Source: Planctomycetota bacterium (GTDB taxonomy: Bacteria; Planctomycetota; Planctomycetia; Planctomycetales; Planctomycetaceae). From it: a DNA stretch of 5,220 nucleotides. Below, piece after piece: positions 5,161-5,220 of this stretch. Numbering within the stretch: the first letter of the stretch is position 1; every line of letters begins with the position of its first letter. Under the pieces are notes generated by a model, which saw nothing but the letters and a program-made list of their open reading frames with translations, was not told the DNA's origin and did no database searches. Made by a program: the position numbers and the translations under genes. The stretch covers positions 1 to 5,220 of the forward strand of contig JAQBZS010000615.1 in the NCBI GenBank assembly GCA_027622115.1, in the 5' to 3' direction.

Positions 5161-5213
5161 GAATGGGACCATTGTCCCGTCCGTGGCTATTCGACGGGAC
5201 AATGGTCCCGTTC
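5161..5213. repeat. Long inverted repeat with nested near-palindromic arms (REP/MITE-like)
   Basis: Bases 5165-5181 and 5193-5209 are perfect 17-bp reverse complements around an 11-base loop. GAAT (5161-5164) and GTTC (5210-5213) extend the stem by 4 pairs, one of them a U-G wobble in RNA. Each arm contains GGGAC-4 bases-GTCCC, itself able to fold. There is no T-run on either side, so a standard intrinsic terminator is unlikely, although a bidirectional mRNA-end structure for the DUF4058 gene is possible. The nested symmetry is typical of dispersed intergenic repeats. Confidence 0.75.
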
Positions 5214-5220
5214 GTACGAG

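Noticed and set aside
1..5220. CRISPR array, defence island or toxin-antitoxin pair
   Set aside because: No regularly spaced direct repeats and no nuclease, toxin or antitoxin signatures beyond the remote DUF4058 resemblance.

Overview
The window looks like a planctomycete chromosome. It is GC-rich. It has secreted proteins with DUF4440 and LamG/DUF1080-like domains, a DUF4058 gene, a fragment of a planctomycete-type ECF sigma factor, and the tail of an apparent ISAzo13-family ('Rhodopirellula transposase') element. The genus cannot be fixed from this sequence alone.

Minus-strand block (about 1-3475). Reading in the direction of transcription there are four genes: a 5'-truncated OmpR-type response regulator; an intact HAMP/HisKA/HATPase histidine kinase overlapping it by ATGA; then, after 116 nt, a LamG/DUF1080-like lipoprotein; and, 37 nt further, a secreted DUF4440 protein that runs on into the start of a glycoside-hydrolase-like domain and leaves the window at base 1. 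The spacing fits one transcription unit linking an envelope sensor to two exported proteins, possibly for carbohydrate handling; that link is inference. The regulator has lost the first half of its receiver, including the phospho-acceptor Asp, and presumably its promoter. The kinase therefore seems to have no competent partner here.

Gene graveyard (about 3476-4192). Three remnants lie end to end: the 3' half of a Fe/Mn superoxide dismutase gene (+) with a nonsense codon and a 4-nt insertion; the last 38 codons of an ISAzo13-like transposase (-); and the frameshifted C-terminal end of an ECF sigma factor (+). This is a rearrangement hot spot, and it is what cut the response regulator.

Plus-strand block (about 4160-5220). 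An intact DUF4058 gene (4279-5037) with a recognisable extended -10 promoter and Shine-Dalgarno site is bracketed by two 46-bp direct repeats (38 of 46 identical) derived from, or overlapping, the sigma-factor tail. The window ends in a long inverted repeat with a perfect 17-bp stem whose arms are themselves near-palindromes, a REP/MITE-like element.

I see no RNA gene, CRISPR array or defence system. The most interesting signals are the repeat-flanked DUF4058 cassette, the truncated regulator with its expanded LLRA repeat, and a hairpin that overlaps the ribosome binding site of the lipoprotein gene.
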